Notes: generated by a model from the letters alone, not told the origin. A stretch of DNA of 64,000 nt from Eledone cirrhosa (GCA_964016885.1 OZ024742.1:358408087-358472086); one strand, 5' to 3'; shown: positions 1 through 8,802, counted from the first letter of the stretch. Numbers and translations: made by a program.

Positions 1-474
1 GTCCCCTTGATAAGTTCAAGTAAAAGTTCATGTGTTCACCTTCCTTTATAACCAATATGTCTCGCTTCGTGAAAACCAAACACCAACTCAAGCAGTTATG
101 ACGTTTTGTTGCATTGATGATATCAACTTCAACATTCATCAAGTAGGTTTACTGCCCCCTAAGGGGTCCCCTAACTGAATTTCTGCGCAAGTGCATGCCT
201 GCAAATTTATTTGTAGGCCATAAGCAAACAAAAGATTAATTTTGGTGAAGATGGGATGCAAATTGCAGGAAGTATGGGGCCTTTATGCAGTAGTACTGCT
301 GATTCCAAGTGAGAGGCTTAAGGAGGTTATCTGATCCTGGGGAGCCCCACAAATGAAAACTAAAATAGCCTAAAACGCGTAATAGGACTTCTGAAAACCA
401 TGTATGAAATTTGGTGCAAATCGGTTGTAAAAGGTAGAAATGCGTGCGGTTACACAGGCAAATAGACAGGCATC

Positions 475-479
<5 letters not shown>
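1..479. other. Unassigned intergenic DNA, probable end of a dispersed element
   Basis: No gene is visible. The last 100 bases run through GTGCAAATCGGTTGTAAA and ACACAGGCAAATAGACAGG into TTTTATATATA, a style of ending common at the 3' ends of invertebrate dispersed repeats, directly before an (AT)n tract. I cannot name the family. The earlier part is ordinary AT-rich sequence. Confidence 0.4.

Positions 480-520
<41 letters not shown>
480..520. repeat. (AT)n microsatellite
   Basis: An uninterrupted alternating AT tract of about 40 bases, grading into AAATAAATA. It sits between the element-like end on its left and the long foldback that begins near 562. Confidence 0.95.
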
Positions 521-529
<9 letters not shown>

Positions 530-561
530 TACACGGGTGTGTATGATTGCGTATAGAAGAT

Positions 562-1133
562 TATATTAATAAAAGAAATTCCAACTTTGTCTGATTTACT
601 CGTTTTATTTACAATCCTTTAAAATTATAATTGTTTCTACTTTTGGCACAAGACCAGCAATTACCCAGTACACTACTGGTACTTTATTTTATCGACCCCG
701 TAAGGATGAAAGGCAAAGTTAACCTCGACGGGATTTGAACTCAAACCGTAAAGGGACGTAACTATGCTAGAAAGCATGGCGTCCAACCCTCTACTGATAC
801 TGCCAATTCACCGCCCTCCTTAAAATCCTTTAAAATTATAATGGTATTAGAATGAAATAGTATGGTAGAATATTAAATGTTAAGTGTTAATTGAACAAGT
901 ACTTTCATGCTTTGACAGTCAAGTTTGCAATTTTCAACAGTTGAAAATTGCAAACTTGACTGTCACCACAGAATATGAACTTGAAGATTGCGAAAGCATG
1001 AAAGTACTTGCTCAATTAACACTTAACATTTAATATTCTACCATACTATTTCATTCTAATACCATTATAATTTTAAAGGATTGTAAATAAAACGAGTAAA
1101 TCAGACAAAGTTGGAATTTCTTTTATTAATATA
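562..1133. repeat. Long near-perfect inverted repeat (foldback element)
   Basis: The left arm (562-631 plus 843-938) and the right arm (940-1133) are reverse complements, pivoting on a single base at 939. The innermost 26 bp on each side (913-938 and 940-965) pair perfectly. The right arm has about 27 extra bases (966-992) missing from the left. A SINE interrupts the left arm between 631 and 843. The outer ends lie next to AT-rich simple repeats (TATATTAAT at 562, ATTAATATA ending at 1133). The structure resembles a foldback transposon or an inverted duplication; no transposase or clear target-site duplication is visible. Confidence 0.9.
632..823 (-). mobile_element. Octopus-type tRNA-derived SINE, copy 1
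   Basis: The body reads in reverse: the tail region (TTGTTTCTACTTTTGGCACA) comes first, then TTTATCGACCCCGTAAGGAT, a B-box complement (GGGATTTGAACTC) and the tRNA-like head ending at CCACCGCCC-type sequence. A 19-bp target-site duplication, AATCCTTTAAAATTATAAT, flanks it at 613-631 and 824-842. The opposite arm of the surrounding inverted repeat keeps one uninterrupted copy of this target, confirming the insertion point. Head divergence (TCAAACCGTAAAGGGACG) suggests it is older than the other copies. Confidence 0.93.
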
Positions 1134-1143
1134 TATCTATCTA

Positions 1144-1187
<44 letters not shown>

Positions 1188-1190
1188 GAC
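1134..1190. repeat. Compound microsatellite (TATC)n(TC)n(TA)n
   Basis: A short run of ATCT units passes into CT repeats and then TA repeats. It abuts the right end of the long foldback and the LINE-tail-like fragment that follows. Confidence 0.9.
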
Positions 1191-1194
1191 CCAT

Positions 1195-1257
1195 CCAAAC
1201 CTTGCTAGCATGGAAAGCAGATGTTAAGATGATATATAATTTTAACATCTGCTTTCA
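1195..1257 (+). mobile_element. Retrotransposon 3'-tail fragment with inverted copy
   Basis: CTTGCTAGCATGGAAAGCAG followed by ATGTTAAGATGAT matches the ending style of the non-LTR/SINE tails seen elsewhere in the window (GCTAGCATGG, GTTAAACGATGATG). The core at 1213-1227 is repeated as an exact 15-bp reverse complement at 1242-1256, giving a small hairpin with a 14-base spacer. It may be two facing tail fragments or a local inversion. Confidence 0.5.
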
Positions 1258-1276
1258 GGATTATGATGATTTATAC

Positions 1277-1312
<36 letters not shown>
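1277..1312. repeat. (AT)n microsatellite
   Basis: About 36 bases of alternating AT, followed by TTAAAAAAAACC. Confidence 0.95.
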
Positions 1313-1318
<6 letters not shown>

Positions 1319-1474
1319 AAACCGAGTTAAAGACTCGCGTTAATCCCCTGTAATTTAATGAACTTTTAGCAGCATGGGGTATAAATGTTATTGAGACACG
1401 AGTAACACAATAATGATGTCAACAGCAGAAATTAGAGATGAAATGTATGTTTATTTTGTTGTAGCACAAATAAT

Positions 1475-1662
1475 TGTTTCTACTTTTGGCACAAGGCCAG
1501 CAATTACCCAGTACATTACTGGTACTTTATTTTATCGACCCCGTAAGGATGAAAGGCAAAGTCAACCTCGGCGGGATTTGAACTCAGAATGGCAAGGGCC
1601 GTAACTCTATGCATCAAAGCATGGCGTCCCACCCTCTACCAATACTGCCAATCTACCGCCCT
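1475..1662 (-). mobile_element. Octopus-type tRNA-derived SINE, copy 2
   Basis: A full-length reverse-oriented copy. From left to right it has the tail region, TACTGGTACTTTATTTTATC, the GGGATTTGAACTCAGAATGG B-box complement and the head ending in CTACCGCCCT. A perfect 17-bp target-site duplication, GTTGTAGCACAAATAAT, lies at 1458-1474 and 1663-1679. The low divergence and intact duplication suggest a fairly recent insertion. A short open frame across the left half is an artefact of the element. Confidence 0.95.
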
Positions 1663-1699
1663 GTTGTAGCACAAATAATGTTGGTTAACTTGTATGGTT

Positions 1700-1980
1700 G
1701 AAGTTACACATAAAAATGAGGTTACAAAAGGGAATGTGCCATTGCGCCGGAAAGCCGGCAGGCTAAGGTGCAAAATCTCACCGTCACATGTACGTGTTGC
1801 TGGTTCGAAGTTCCTGGTGCGAGAGAGAGATTCTTCAAATCTTCGCGGGGAATTTCTCCCCCAGGACGCGTAGGGATACATCCTCTTCTACTGGCGCTGA
1901 TTGGCTGAGCTGAGCCAAATCACGCACAGAGAATGTATGTGATCCCGCGGAATGTAGGTCACTACAAACTAAAGGAATAA
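1700..1980 (+). mobile_element. Possible second SINE family or element fragment
   Basis: The segment is GC-richer than its surroundings and contains a B-box-like GCTGGTTCGAAGTTCC about 75 bases after TGTGCCATTGCGCCGG. It ends in ACTACAAACTAAAGGAATAA, which looks like the body or tail of a pol III-type element. No target-site duplication or A box could be fixed, so this is tentative. Confidence 0.3.
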
Positions 1981-1994
1981 GTACCGGGCTCTTC

Positions 1995-2092
1995 ATAATA
2001 CAGTATATAGAGAAGAAAACACAAGAAGGGTATGTTTTTAATTAATTGAAAAGATACCATTTTTGTGTTTTCTTCTGTATATACTATATTAT
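1995..2092. repeat. Short inverted repeat
   Basis: Thirty-base arms at 1995-2024 and 2063-2092 pair with two mismatches (CAGTATATAGAGAAGAAAAC against its complement), separated by a 38-base AT-rich spacer. It resembles a small foldback or MITE. No clear target-site duplication was found. Confidence 0.8.
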
Positions 2093-2151
2093 CTATCTCC
2101 TTATAATATATAACCAGCAATTTCTCTGTCTGTCTCTCTGTCCGACAGTGG

Positions 2152-2400
2152 AAACACGTGCGCGCGTGCGAATGTTTTTTGCGAACGCGTAGAGAAAGAG
2201 TGAGAGTGAAAGAAAGAGACAGACTACGAGAGGAGGATAGCGGGAGGGAGAGAGGGAGAGAGAGAGTGAATAGACGCTAAAACACGTGCGCGCGTGCAAA
2301 TGTTTTTTGCGCACGCGTAGAGAGAGAGTGAGAGTGAAAGAAAGAGACAGACTACAAGAGGGGGATAGCGGGAGGGAGAGAGGGGGGAATTGAGGAGTGC
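2152..2400. repeat. 128-bp tandem duplication, purine-rich
   Basis: Two copies of a unit begin at 2152 and 2280 (AAACACGTGCGCGCGTGC). Each continues through AATGTTTTTTGCG and a long GA-rich tract with GGGAGGGAGAGAG. The period of 128 bp comes from the matched starts. The GA-rich strand is polypurine over more than 80 bases in each copy. Confidence 0.85.
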
Positions 2401-2594
2401 TACAGAAACATATATACATTTCTGTGTGTGTGTAATATATATATATATATATACACACAGAAATATATATATATACACACAGAAATATATATATATACAC
2501 ACAGAAATATATATACATTTCTGTGTGTGTAATATATATATATATATACACACAGAAATATATATACATTTCTGTGTGTGTAATATATATATAT
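2401..2594. repeat. Palindromic microsatellite of ACACACAGAAATATAT units
   Basis: Units of ACACACAGAAATATATAT alternate with their reverse complement ATATTTCTGTGTGTG-type units, separated by AT runs. The tract can form several alternative hairpins. Open frames rich in Tyr and Ile are by-products of the repeat. Confidence 0.85.
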
Positions 2595-2633
2595 ACTAGC
2601 AGAAAACCACCCTAGGGATGGTTTTCTGCTAGT
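2595..2633. repeat. 39-bp palindrome ending in CTAG
   Basis: ACTAGCAGAAAACCACC pairs with GGATGGTTTTCTGCTAGT around 2614, with two mismatches in 19. It ends in CTAG immediately before the TC that opens the next element, so it could be the 3' hairpin end of a neighbouring Helitron-like element. Confidence 0.8.
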
Positions 2634-3547
2634 CTATATATATAAAACTGAGGATGTCTGTCTGTGTGTGTGTGTGAGTTTGAATCCCTAAAACTCGAGA
2701 AGCACCCAACCGACTGTTTTCAAACTTTACACATATAATACTTATGTTGCAGGGAATGTTCTGAGCAAAACAGATTTCAAATTTTCAGTGCCCTATGGAT
2801 GGCATTAGGCGATTTAGCGATCTTTCTCTATAATTCTTAATCTTTCTCTTTTTAGATAGATACATACATATAACGTCTCGCCCTTATAATATCTGTTGGT
2901 ATGTGTGACTGTCTGCATTACGTCACTTCTCTGAGGATGTCTGTGTGTGTGTGTGTGTGTGTGTGTATGTGAGTTTGAATACTTAAACCTCGAGAAGTAC
3001 CCAACCGAGTTTTTTCAAACTTTACATGTGTATTACTTATGTTTCAGGGAGTGTTATGCACATAAAAGAATTCAACTGTTTGATCCCCCGAGCCCGCATT
3101 AGGTGAAAAACTGCGTTTTATTCAGGTTTTGGGGATTTTTTAGGCGTTACGTCAAACCGATTCCCTTGAAATTGTAACTATGTATTAGTCAGTCTCTTCT
3201 TCATACCGTGAGCAAAGAAAATCCAACTTTTTATGGCCTAGAGCGCGCATTAGGTGAAAAACTTCATTTTTTTCAGCTTTTTAGGGCTTTTTTGAGGCGT
3301 TACGTTTAGCCGATTTTCCCTAAATTTCAAGGCATATCATGCACATACAAATTAATTCATTTTCTTGATGAAAACCTGAATTTTTCCTGCTTCATCGACG
3401 AAAATCTTAAAGATTATCCAGCCATCAGAGTATTCGGTTAATTTTCTTTACATATTGTCCAGGCATGCAGTTTTTCCACGATTAGGTCTGTTGGCCGCCC
3501 GCGTTCCAAAATACCTTATCCCTTGCAACGCCGGGTACCACTGCTAG
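2633..3547 (+). mobile_element. Helitron-like non-autonomous element
   Basis: It opens with TCTATATATATAAAACTG followed by GGATGTCTGTCTGTGTG, a 5' end style common in animal Helitrons. It ends with CAACGCCGGGTACCACTGCTAG, with CTAG at 3544-3547 followed by T. No Rep or helicase coding is present. The 5' motif recurs inside, near 2930 (CTGAGGATGTCTGTGTG, then GAGTTTGAAT and CTCGAGAAG), and a segment starting CGCATTAGGTGAAAAACT is repeated about 149 bp apart (near 3095 and 3246). The element is therefore a composite of partial duplications. The assignment rests on ends only. Confidence 0.5.
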
Positions 3548-3548
3548 T

Positions 3549-4359
3549 ATATTTATATATATAAACAACAAGCTTCCCCTCAATTCATTTAAAGTGGTTA
3601 CAAATAAACCTGTTAACCACACAGCTATGGCTGAGGAAATGTCTCACGAAATATCAGCTGTGGCGTATATAACCTTGCATTAGGTAACAAAAAAAAAATT
3701 CATGTTTATTTTTTTTACTGAGAAGGCTGACTCAGCTGTGGCAAGATCTAAAAGATATGGAGGTCATTAAGGGTGAGTATGAATTCTAGCATACTGTCTC
3801 TTCACCAGGTTATCTCAGAAGTTTAAACATAAAACAGAAAGTATTTTTTTAAACACTGTAAACAAAGAACAAAAAAGACAACATAAAGCAAGTAGAGAGA
3901 TAAGAGTTTTTCTCTCGTTTTACATTTGTTTCTTTCATAGATATTTAATAATCACCTGAAGCTATTATTGAAAAAGGCATTTAAGTGGTGAGTACATAAG
4001 TTTAACTAAGATATGAAACACAAATGTCACTTCTTATACGTATCTCTCATTCTCTAGCCCTTCCTACACATGTTACATAGCTGGGAATATATCAACCAAT
4101 CTATGGACATAAAACTTCTGTGAGTAGTAAAATACAATAACAAAAAAGCCAATATACCATATAAAGAAATGAAACAAACAACAATAGGTAAGAAAATGAA
4201 AGTGAAAGTTACATGCAGTGTAGAGTTTCTCCTAAAATATAGTATTATAATTAAAGATGACCTCCAGTTTTGATGCCAAAAACAAAGGTCATATTACAAA
4301 CTTTGAACTTTGAGATCAATAGCAGATAATAAAATAACAAAATAATTTCCATCAAGACC
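3549..4359. other. Unassigned intergenic DNA
   Basis: AT-rich sequence with no gene, no recognised element and only short homopolymer runs (A9 and T8 near 3690-3720). Nothing else can be supported. Confidence 0.6.
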
Positions 4360-5403
4360 GCCACCACTGCCACCACCACTGCCCCCACCACACACCACCA
4401 CCACCATCACCACCACCACCACCACCACCACCAGCGCCACCACACACCACCACCACCAACACACATCACCACACACACCACCACCATCACCACCACCACC
4501 ACACACCACCACCACACACCACCACCACCAACACACATCACCACATACCACCACCACCACACACCACCACACACCACCACCAACACACACCACCACACAC
4601 CACCACCACACACCACCATCACCAACACTATTACCACCACCAATACCACCACCACCACCACAACCACACACCACCACCACCAACACACATCACCACACAC
4701 CACCACCACCACCACCACACACCACCACCACACACCACTATCACCAACACCATTGCCACCACCAATACCACCACCTCCACCACCACCACCACACACCACC
4801 AATACCACCACCACCACCAATACCACCACCACCACCAATACCACCACCACCACCACCATAACCACACACCACCACCACCAACACACATCACCACACACCA
4901 CCACCACACACCACCATCACGAACACCATTACCACCACCAATACCACCAATACCACCACCACACACCACCAATACCACCACCACCACCAATACCACCACC
5001 ACCACCACAACCACCACACCACCACCACACACCACCATCACCAACACCACTACCACCACCAATACCACTACCACTACCACCACCACACTCCACCACACAC
5101 CACCACATCACCAACACCACTACCACCACCACCACACACCACCACACACCACCACACAACGCCATCACCACAACCACACACCACCACACGCCACCACCAA
5201 CACACATCACCACACACCACCACCACTACCACCACCACCACCACCACCACCACACACCACCACCACACACCACCACCATCACCAACACCACTACCACCAC
5301 ACACCACCACCATCACCACCACCACTACCACCACCACACACCACCACACACCACCACACACCACCACCATCACCAACACCAACACGACCACCACATTCAC
5401 CAC
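4360..5403. repeat. CCA/CACA minisatellite, about 1.04 kb
   Basis: The whole segment consists of ACC/CCA triplets mixed with CACACACC dinucleotide-like joints. Recurring longer phrases such as CCAACACACATCACCACACA and ACCACTACCACCACC show higher-order duplication. The minus strand is made of GGT/GTGG runs, with GG tracts every three bases. Overlapping open frames on both strands (Thr/His/Pro-rich on plus, Val/Gly/Trp-rich on minus) arise because the repeat lacks stop codons. I do not consider them genes. Confidence 0.95.
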
Positions 5404-5822
5404 AGCAGGAACAATAAAAATATTTGATTGGACAAGGTTAAGTCAGTTTACAAACCATATAAGCTGTTTATGACATGATTGAGAGATGAGAGCGATGTGT
5501 AATCTAGGAGGCAATGACCACAAAGCAATGAACTCAATCTAAACCAATCATTAATAATGATTACTTTCACTCAGGCACATGGCCAATTTCCACAGTATAG
5601 TCTTTTGAATTTACCCCAGTTATATGTTTTATATCTCTTAAGAAGATGAAGGGTAATTTTACACCTGATGAATTTGAACATAAACAAGAAAGATTATATG
5701 AAGAAAACTGTCAAACTGTTAACAATTTATACTAAATATCATCTTTCATTCTTCATATTTTGATGAAGCAAAATAATATTTTTCTTTAATGTAGGTCAGG
5801 GAATTAGACAGCATTTTATAGA
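5404..5822. other. Unassigned intergenic DNA
   Basis: AT-rich, no coding pattern and no element that I recognise. Confidence 0.6.
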
Positions 5823-6204
5823 TGTGTATTTTATGAAACCTTAGATGCTTATGAAGGGTGACAGTAGTAGGGACGATCGACTTTCTTCAAATCGGACCGA
5901 GAAAACAATGTTCCCATTGGTCTTTCCAATTGCTAATACTATCTATTGGTCACAACTCCAGGTAGAAGGAGCAACGTGAAATAAAGTGTCTTGCTCAAGG
6001 ACATAACGCATCGCCTGGTCCAGGAATCAAACTCACAACCTTAAGATTGCAAATCCAATTCTCTAAACACTCAGCCACACGCCTTCAAGGGTGACAGTAA
6101 GCATCTTTAATATATTGAATGTTTATATATATATATTAAATGTATATATATATATTAAATTCCAGATTCCTTTAATAAAACTCTAAGGTTTCATAAAATA
6201 CACA
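5823..6204. repeat. Inverted repeat whose loop was invaded by a SINE
   Basis: A 23-bp arm at 5823-5845 (TGTGTATTTTATGAAACC onwards) has its exact reverse complement at 6182-6204. The space between holds a SINE with a target-site duplication (5854-5866 and 6087-6099) and AT microsatellites (6124-6161). Removing the SINE leaves a foldback of about 150 bp, similar in kind to the one at 562-1133. Confidence 0.85.
5867..6086 (-). mobile_element. tRNA-derived SINE of a second family
   Basis: Read on the minus strand it starts AGGCGTGTGGCTGAGTGTTT (tRNA-like head with A box), then a B-box-like GTTGTGAGTTTGATTCC, then CTTGAGCAAGACACTTTATT and CACGTTGCTCC. The last two phrases recur in molluscan SINEs that I know of. 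A 13-bp target-site duplication, AAGGGTGACAGTA, lies at 5854-5866 and 6087-6099. The family differs from the seven other SINE copies in the window. Confidence 0.85.
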
Positions 6205-6250
6205 TATATAATAGACTTTCGAAATTCCTGAGTGGCCGAAATGGGATTCA

Positions 6251-6727
6251 GAGAATCACTCCAAGTAGAGCTGCTAATTCTCTGAATTGAGAGATCACAG
6301 TTTCGATACTATAGGCATGTGGTTAGAATATCTCTGGAAAGAATCACTGGACAGATTTGTAGCTCTGAGATCAGAGAATCACTCCAGGCAGAGCTGCTAA
6401 TTCTCTGAACTGAGAGATCACAACTCCGATACTATAGGCATGTGGTTAGAATATCTCTGGAAAGAATCACTGGACAGATTTGTAGCTCTGAGATCAGAGA
6501 ATCACTCCAGGCAGAGCTGCTAATTCTCTGAACTGAGAGATCACAACTCCGATACTATTGACATGTGGTTAGAATATCTCTGGAAAGAATCACTGGACAG
6601 ATTTGTAGCTCTGAGATCAGAGAATCACTCCAGGCAGAGCTGCTAATTCTCTGAACTGAGAGATCACAACTCCGATACTATTGACATGTGGTTAGAATAT
6701 CTCTGGAAAGAATCGCTGGACAGATTT
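6251..6727 (+). repeat. 123-bp tandem repeat, about four copies
   Basis: Copies begin at 6251, 6374, 6497 and 6620 with GAGAATCACTCCA, giving an exact 123-bp period. Each runs through GAGCTGCTAATTCTCTGAA, ATCACAACTCCGATACTAT and GTGGTTAGAATATCTCTGG. Differences between copies are few (TATAGGCATG in the first two, TATTGACATG in the last two). The fourth copy passes without a break into a retrotransposon ORF tail, so the array seems to be an amplified piece of that element. Confidence 0.92.
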
Positions 6728-6850
6728 TACTGGTAAAACCAACTGGCAAGAGATCCAAGGGTAGACCTAGAGCAAGATGGTTAGAGAACATCCATGAGCT
6801 TGGCTGATCTCATTTGGGATCCAGCCAGATCAGTTGACTCTCTCAGGAAT
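6673..6850 (+). pseudogene. Non-LTR retrotransposon ORF2 C-terminal tail, decayed
   Basis: In one plus frame the text reads HVVRISLERIAGQILL followed by GKRSKGRPRARWLENI. This matches the tail typical of animal non-LTR reverse-transcriptase ORFs (GHV-R-------GKR--GRP--RW). A stop lies just before HVVR and another after ENIHELG. No polymerase domain is present upstream; instead the 123-bp array lies there. A related, more decayed copy lies at 10551-10790. Confidence 0.6.
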
Positions 6851-6994
6851 AAGTAGGTGAAGAAGAAGAAGAATGCTTAGGTAGATTCAATGTCACAGTT
6901 TTCTCTTGGAAGGAGAAAGAGCCATGCTGATGAACATTTTAAATCCTCTGAAACTGAAAATATTGATAAAGTCTGCTGATGGTTTATGTAAGAC

Positions 6995-7044
<50 letters not shown>

Positions 7045-7075
7045 GTTTAACGTCTATCTTCCACGCTAATGATAC
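6995..7075 (-). mobile_element. Retrotransposon 3' tail with (TCA)n
   Basis: About 16 TCA units (6995-7044) are followed by CGTTTAACGTCTATCTTCC and ACGCTAA. On the minus strand this is a tail reading TTAGCGTGGAAGATAGACG, then TTAAACGATGATG and (ATG)n, the same ending as the tails at 1195, 10360 and 11795. Only the 3' end is recognisable. Confidence 0.65.
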
Positions 7076-7090
7076 ATTAGTTTAAACTGC

Positions 7091-7785
7091 TAACATCATC
7101 ATTTTCTGTTAATGTTACTTTTTTATTCTATGCTTCTCCTCTCTAGAGGAAAAGGTTTTGCCCAAAAACTTCACTAGTCATCTGCTAGCAAGGGCTGGAC
7201 ATGTATACATAGACCAAGTCAATACTGAAGTAGGGCTACAGACTTCCCAGATAGGCTAAGTTTTTGTTATCTCATTTATGCACAGTCTCATGTTCTACCA
7301 AGTTCACAGGAGAGGTTGTAATGTCTTTGACACAACTGAAGTGTCCTCCCAACCCTTTTTTTGCAAGCTATGTGTATTTAACATGTAGATCACCAACACT
7401 GTGAAGGGCATCATCTTCTTAATATGATTAAAGTGGGGGTTCTAATGAGGATGTGTATTATATAGGTGATGAAAAGAAACAGTTGAGTGGGAGAAGATGA
7501 ATGAATATGCCCATAAATTGCATTTCATTGAATCTGATTTCCCATTGATGGATATTTTTGATGATTAACAATATCGAAACTGACTTGTTTACATGAGAAA
7601 AAAAGCTATAAAGTTAATAATTCTAGAGTTGAAATGAAACCTCAAAATATCTGGTCTCTAAGATAATACTGGTATTTCTCATAAAATTTAATTTAGGAAA
7701 AAACATCTATTTGGCTGAACACTGAAACTTAAGCAAGAAATACTGTAAATTATCAAATGTGGCATTATTATAGTTCTATTGCTGT
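7091..7785. other. Unassigned intergenic DNA
   Basis: No gene or recognisable element. It may contain decayed body sequence of the retroelement whose tail ends near 7075, but I see no diagnostic motif. Confidence 0.5.
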
Positions 7786-8046
7786 GGTTCCATGGTGTAA
7801 TAGTAATCACATCTGCTTTACAGACAGAGTTGGATTTGACCAGGTGGTGGGGTGGTTATTAAATTAAAAAGTTCTAACCATTCTAACCATTCTAAAATTA
7901 AAAAGGTCAGCTGAGGGCACAAATGAATTGCTATGATCATCCCTGGTGACCCCACTGCAGGGGGTCCAGGGTAATTACCCCCTTTGCCCACCATTAAATC
8001 TGATCCTGCATACAAGTGGTCATGAGATCAAACTCACTGGAACCTA
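7786..8046 (+). pseudogene. Split tRNA-Val(TAC)-like relic
   Basis: Positions 7786-7829 read GGTTCCATGGTGTAATAGT, then AATCACATCTGCTTTACAG, close to the 5' half of animal tRNA-Val: acceptor strand, D arm and an anticodon arm TCTGC-TTTACAG-ACAGA with anticodon TAC and one mispair. The normal T arm and acceptor do not follow. About 190 bases later, 8017-8046 reads GTGGTCATGAGATCAAAC then TCACTGGAACC, which resembles the missing T arm and a GGAACC acceptor able to pair with GGTTCC. It cannot be a working tRNA as it stands. It could be a tRNA interrupted by an insertion, or a SINE head plus a chance match. Confidence 0.45.
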
Positions 8047-8069
8047 TCTTTGTAACTAAATGCTTAAAT

Positions 8070-8488
8070 GCAGTGAATTGGTGGTATGAGTTGACTGTTG
8101 GATAACAACTTTGTGGCATATAGTTACAGCCCTTTACATTCTGTGTTCAAATCCTATGAAGGTTGGCTTTGCCTTTCCTCCTTAACCCTTCAGCATTTAA
8201 ACTGGCTGTATCTGGCCAGAATTCTCTCACCAATTTCTATTCAAACCAGTTGTAATCGGCCACTCATACCAATGTTAAGGTATTGTTCTCAAAATAAATA
8301 ATATTAAAATCTCATAAATTCGATATTATTTGAGATAATTATGTGAGATAAGCCTTTACCATGAAAATATAATAGTATTTATAGAGTAATGTAAATGCTA
8401 AAGTATTAAAGGCTTGATAAATAAAGGCTTGATAAATAAAGTACTTTCCCTCACCCACAATTGTTGGCCTTGTACCAACATCAGAAAC
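8070..8488 (+). mobile_element. Octopus-type SINE, copy 3, split by a MITE
   Basis: The head half (8070-8181) has GCAGTGAATTGGTGGTATG, a B-box region GTGTTCAAATCCTATGAAGG and GGCTTTGCCTTTCCTCC. The tail half resumes after 8409 with GGCTTGATAAATAAAGTAC and TTGTTGGCCTTGTACCAAC, matching the SINE segments that normally follow the ATCCTTACGGGG junction. A TTAA MITE occupies 8182-8409, exactly at the SINE's CCTTA site. A 15-bp piece, GGCTTGATAAATAAA, is duplicated just after the MITE. The SINE is strongly diverged, so it is old. Confidence 0.8.
8182..8409. mobile_element. TTAA-flanked MITE, copy 1 (piggyBac-like)
   Basis: TTAA boundaries at 8182-8185 and 8406-8409 enclose terminal inverted repeats CCCTTCAGCATTTAAAC and GTAAATGCTAAAGTA. 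The interior shares CTGGCCAGAATTCTCTCA, TGTTCTCAAAATAAATAA and GATATTATTTGAGATAATT with two other copies (8813-9041 and 14106-14309). TTAA targets and CCC ends suggest mobilisation by a piggyBac-type transposase; none is encoded here. Confidence 0.85.
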
Positions 8489-8631
8489 CTTTATTATAGC
8501 TCTTGTATATGTATATATTTATTTGCTACACCCTGTTACATACACACACATATGATGCTGTTTATGTACTAAGGAATTGTACATGTGACTCCCAGCTTGT
8601 GAGGGTACATATATAATTCTGCTTATATGAC

Positions 8632-8802
8632 ATAATTGTTTCTACTTTTGGCACAAGGCCAGCAATTACTGGTACTCTATTTTATCGACCCCATAAGGAT
8701 GAAAGGCAAAGTTAACTTCGACTGGATTTGAACTCAGAATGGCAAGGGCCATAACTCTATGCGTCAAAGCATGGTGCCCAACCCTCTACCGATACTGCCA
8801 AT
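8632..8802 (-). mobile_element. Octopus-type SINE, copy 4, slightly truncated
   Basis: A reverse-oriented copy with ATTGTTTCTACTTTTGGCAC, TTTATCGACCCCATAAGGAT, the B-box complement TGGATTTGAACTCAGAATGG and a head ending at GATACTGCCAAT. The usual CCAGTACATT segment and the terminal CCACCGCCC are missing. No clear target-site duplication is visible. Confidence 0.9.

Noticed and set aside
1475..1662. Intact tRNA gene suggested by the B box
   Set aside because: The B box belongs to a SINE with target-site duplication and a non-tRNA body; the same applies to the other SINE copies.
2093..2569. Minus-strand open frame of 158 residues rich in Tyr, Ile, Ser and Leu
   Set aside because: Spans microsatellite and GA/CT-rich tandem DNA; composition reflects simple repeats.
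4753..5427. Plus-strand open frame of 224 residues rich in Thr, His and Pro
   Set aside because: Lies wholly in the CCA/CACA minisatellite, which has no stop codons in several frames; overlapping frames are equally open.
7818..8015. Minus-strand open frame of 65 residues
   Set aside because: Lies in the interval between the two tRNA-like halves, with no motif and a low-complexity middle (repeated CCATTCTAA).
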